Assembly (NCBI GenBank): GCA_029335925.2
Contig: JARJMX020000164.1
Coordinates: 1 to 7,842, forward strand
Direction: 5' to 3'
Length of the DNA stretch: 7,842 bases
From: Gammaproteobacteria bacterium
Lineage (GTDB): Bacteria; Pseudomonadota; Gammaproteobacteria; Halothiobacillales; Halothiobacillaceae
The notes below the pieces were generated by a model. That model saw only the letters and a program-made list of their open reading frames with translations, had not been told where the DNA came from and ran no database searches. A program made the position numbers and the translations under genes. Shown here in pieces: positions 7,232 through 7,842 of this stretch. Positions within the stretch are counted from its first letter, which is position 1; the number at the start of each line of letters is the position of its first letter.

Positions 7232-7657
7232 ATGGATATTCTGACCGAATGGCTCGTCTGGCTGGAGACCCACCCGCGCATCGTCATCGGCCTGAGCGTG
7301 TTCAGCCTGCTCATGTTCATCGGCACGCTACTTGCTCTGCCCTGGCTCATCACGCGCATCCCGCCCGACTATTTTGCTCCGCCACACCGCAAGCGCTCGC
7401 GCTTTGCAAAGACGCACCCCTTGCTGCGCTGGGACCTTTTGATCCTGCGCAACCTGATCGGGTTGCTGCTCCTACTCGCTGGAATCTTGATGCTGTTCAT
7501 GCCAGGCCAGGGTCTTTTGACCATCCTGGTCGGCCTGATCCTGATGAACTATCCGGGCAAGTACCGGCTGGAGCGCTGGCTCAACCAACGACCGGCACTG
7601 CTTCGGGCTATCAATGCCCTGCGGGTCAAGCGAGGTGCGAAGCCGCTGGAGTTCTGA
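7232..7657 (+). CDS. Small PGPGW-type transmembrane protein
   Basis: A 141-residue membrane protein resembling the putative transmembrane PGPGW family, which has no known function. Hydrophobic segments lie at about residues 17-40, 72-90 and 93-107. The turn between the last two, LFMPGQGLLTILVGLILMNYPGK (88-110), is the family-like signature, with PGQG here instead of PGPG. Basic stretches follow the first helix (PPHRKRSRFAK, 50-60) and the last (KYRLERW and RVKRGAK), suggesting that both face the cytoplasm. The ATG lies 41 bases from the divergent sbcB start, and no clear ribosome binding site or promoter is seen in that gap. It converges on slt at the right, and its stop codon lies inside a shared inverted repeat. 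Confidence 0.75.
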   Translation: MDILTEWLVWLETHPRIVIGLSVFSLLMFIGTLLALPWLITRIPPDYFAPPHRKRSRFAKTHPLLRWDLLILRNLIGLLLLLAGILMLFMPGQGLLTILVGLILMNYPGKYRLERWLNQRPALLRAINALRVKRGAKPLEF

Positions 7658-7677
7658 GAGGCGCCATGCCCTCTCAG
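7654..7677. terminator. Inverted repeat shared by two convergent gene ends
   Basis: CTGAGAGG (7654-7661) and CCTCTCAG (7670-7677) form a perfect 8-bp inverted repeat with an 8-base loop. The TGA stop of the PGPGW-type gene (7655-7657) and the TGA stop of slt (7676-7674) sit at mirror positions in the two arms. Either transcript would form the same hairpin at its end. No T run follows on either strand, so efficient intrinsic termination is uncertain. Confidence 0.45.
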
Positions 7678-7841
7678 CCCCCGGAAATCGCCGGCATCCG
7701 GACCGAAAGCGGACGCGCCTCGCCGTAGAGGCGCCACTCAAACACCGTGGCATAGTGCAGCACGGCACGGCAATACTCACGGGTCTCGGTGAAGGGGACG
7801 GTGTCGACCCAGATATCCGCTGGCAGGCTCCCGGCCTTCGG
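7674..7841 (-). CDS. slt: Soluble lytic murein transglycosylase, C-terminal end (partial)
   Basis: Only the last 55 codons are inside the window; the start lies beyond the right edge. The translation includes LPADIWVDTVPFTETREY followed by CRAVLHYATVFEWRL, a characteristic C-terminus of Slt70-type lytic transglycosylases just after the catalytic lysozyme-like domain. The tail RPLSVRMPAI then ends in SGG. These periplasmic enzymes cleave peptidoglycan between MurNAc and GlcNAc, forming 1,6-anhydroMurNAc, for wall growth and recycling. The catalytic glutamate is upstream of this fragment and cannot be checked. The frame ends in a TGA shared with the inverted repeat at 7654-7677. Confidence 0.88.
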   Translation of the reverse strand, partial: PKAGSLPADIWVDTVPFTETREYCRAVLHYATVFEWRLYGEARPLSVRMPAISGG

Positions 7842-7842
7842 C

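Overview
The window looks like chromosomal DNA from a GC-rich gammaproteobacterium. Exonuclease I (SbcB), an Slt70-type lytic transglycosylase C-terminus, E. coli-type GalU and WrbA are all typical of that class. A SoxW-like periplasmic thioredoxin and a close CbbY homologue hint at an autotrophic, possibly sulfur-oxidising lifestyle, but that is inference. There are nine complete protein genes, two partial genes at the edges and no RNA genes. I see no mobile elements, CRISPR arrays or defence islands.

Layout. Positions 1-2104 hold a tight minus-strand operon, read right to left: a four-helix YqhA/UPF0114 membrane protein, a TlpA/ResA-like thiol-disulfide protein, a SoxW-like periplasmic thioredoxin, and a TolC-family outer-membrane protein cut by the left edge. 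The gene junctions overlap or lie within 5 bases. The operon diverges from wrbA, and the gap carries a 9-bp inverted repeat among candidate promoters. Positions 2231-4472 run on the plus strand: wrbA, galU and a cbbY-like HAD phosphatase. A stand-alone CZB (chemoreceptor zinc-binding) protein follows at 4583-5020. It faces a minus-strand pair, a two-CBS-domain protein (5067-5684) and sbcB (5736-7190). Divergent from sbcB is a small PGPGW-type membrane protein (7232-7657), which converges on the 3' end of slt at the right edge.

How the genes fit together. The left operon probably builds an envelope thiol-redox and export module. galU supplies UDP-glucose for envelope polysaccharides. The CbbY-like enzyme probably clears a sugar bisphosphate that inhibits Rubisco. 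The CZB and CBS proteins are small ligand sensors without an attached output domain. sbcB (DNA repair), the PGPGW protein and slt (wall recycling) look like ordinary housekeeping genes.

Most of the window is ordinary. The points most worth a second look are a perfect terminator-shaped hairpin inside the first codons of the thioredoxin gene, placed where a ribosome finishing the upstream gene would cover it; the inverted repeat between the divergent operons; the free-standing CZB zinc-site protein; and the inverted repeat that contains the stop codons of two convergent genes. I found no convincing wholly new system.
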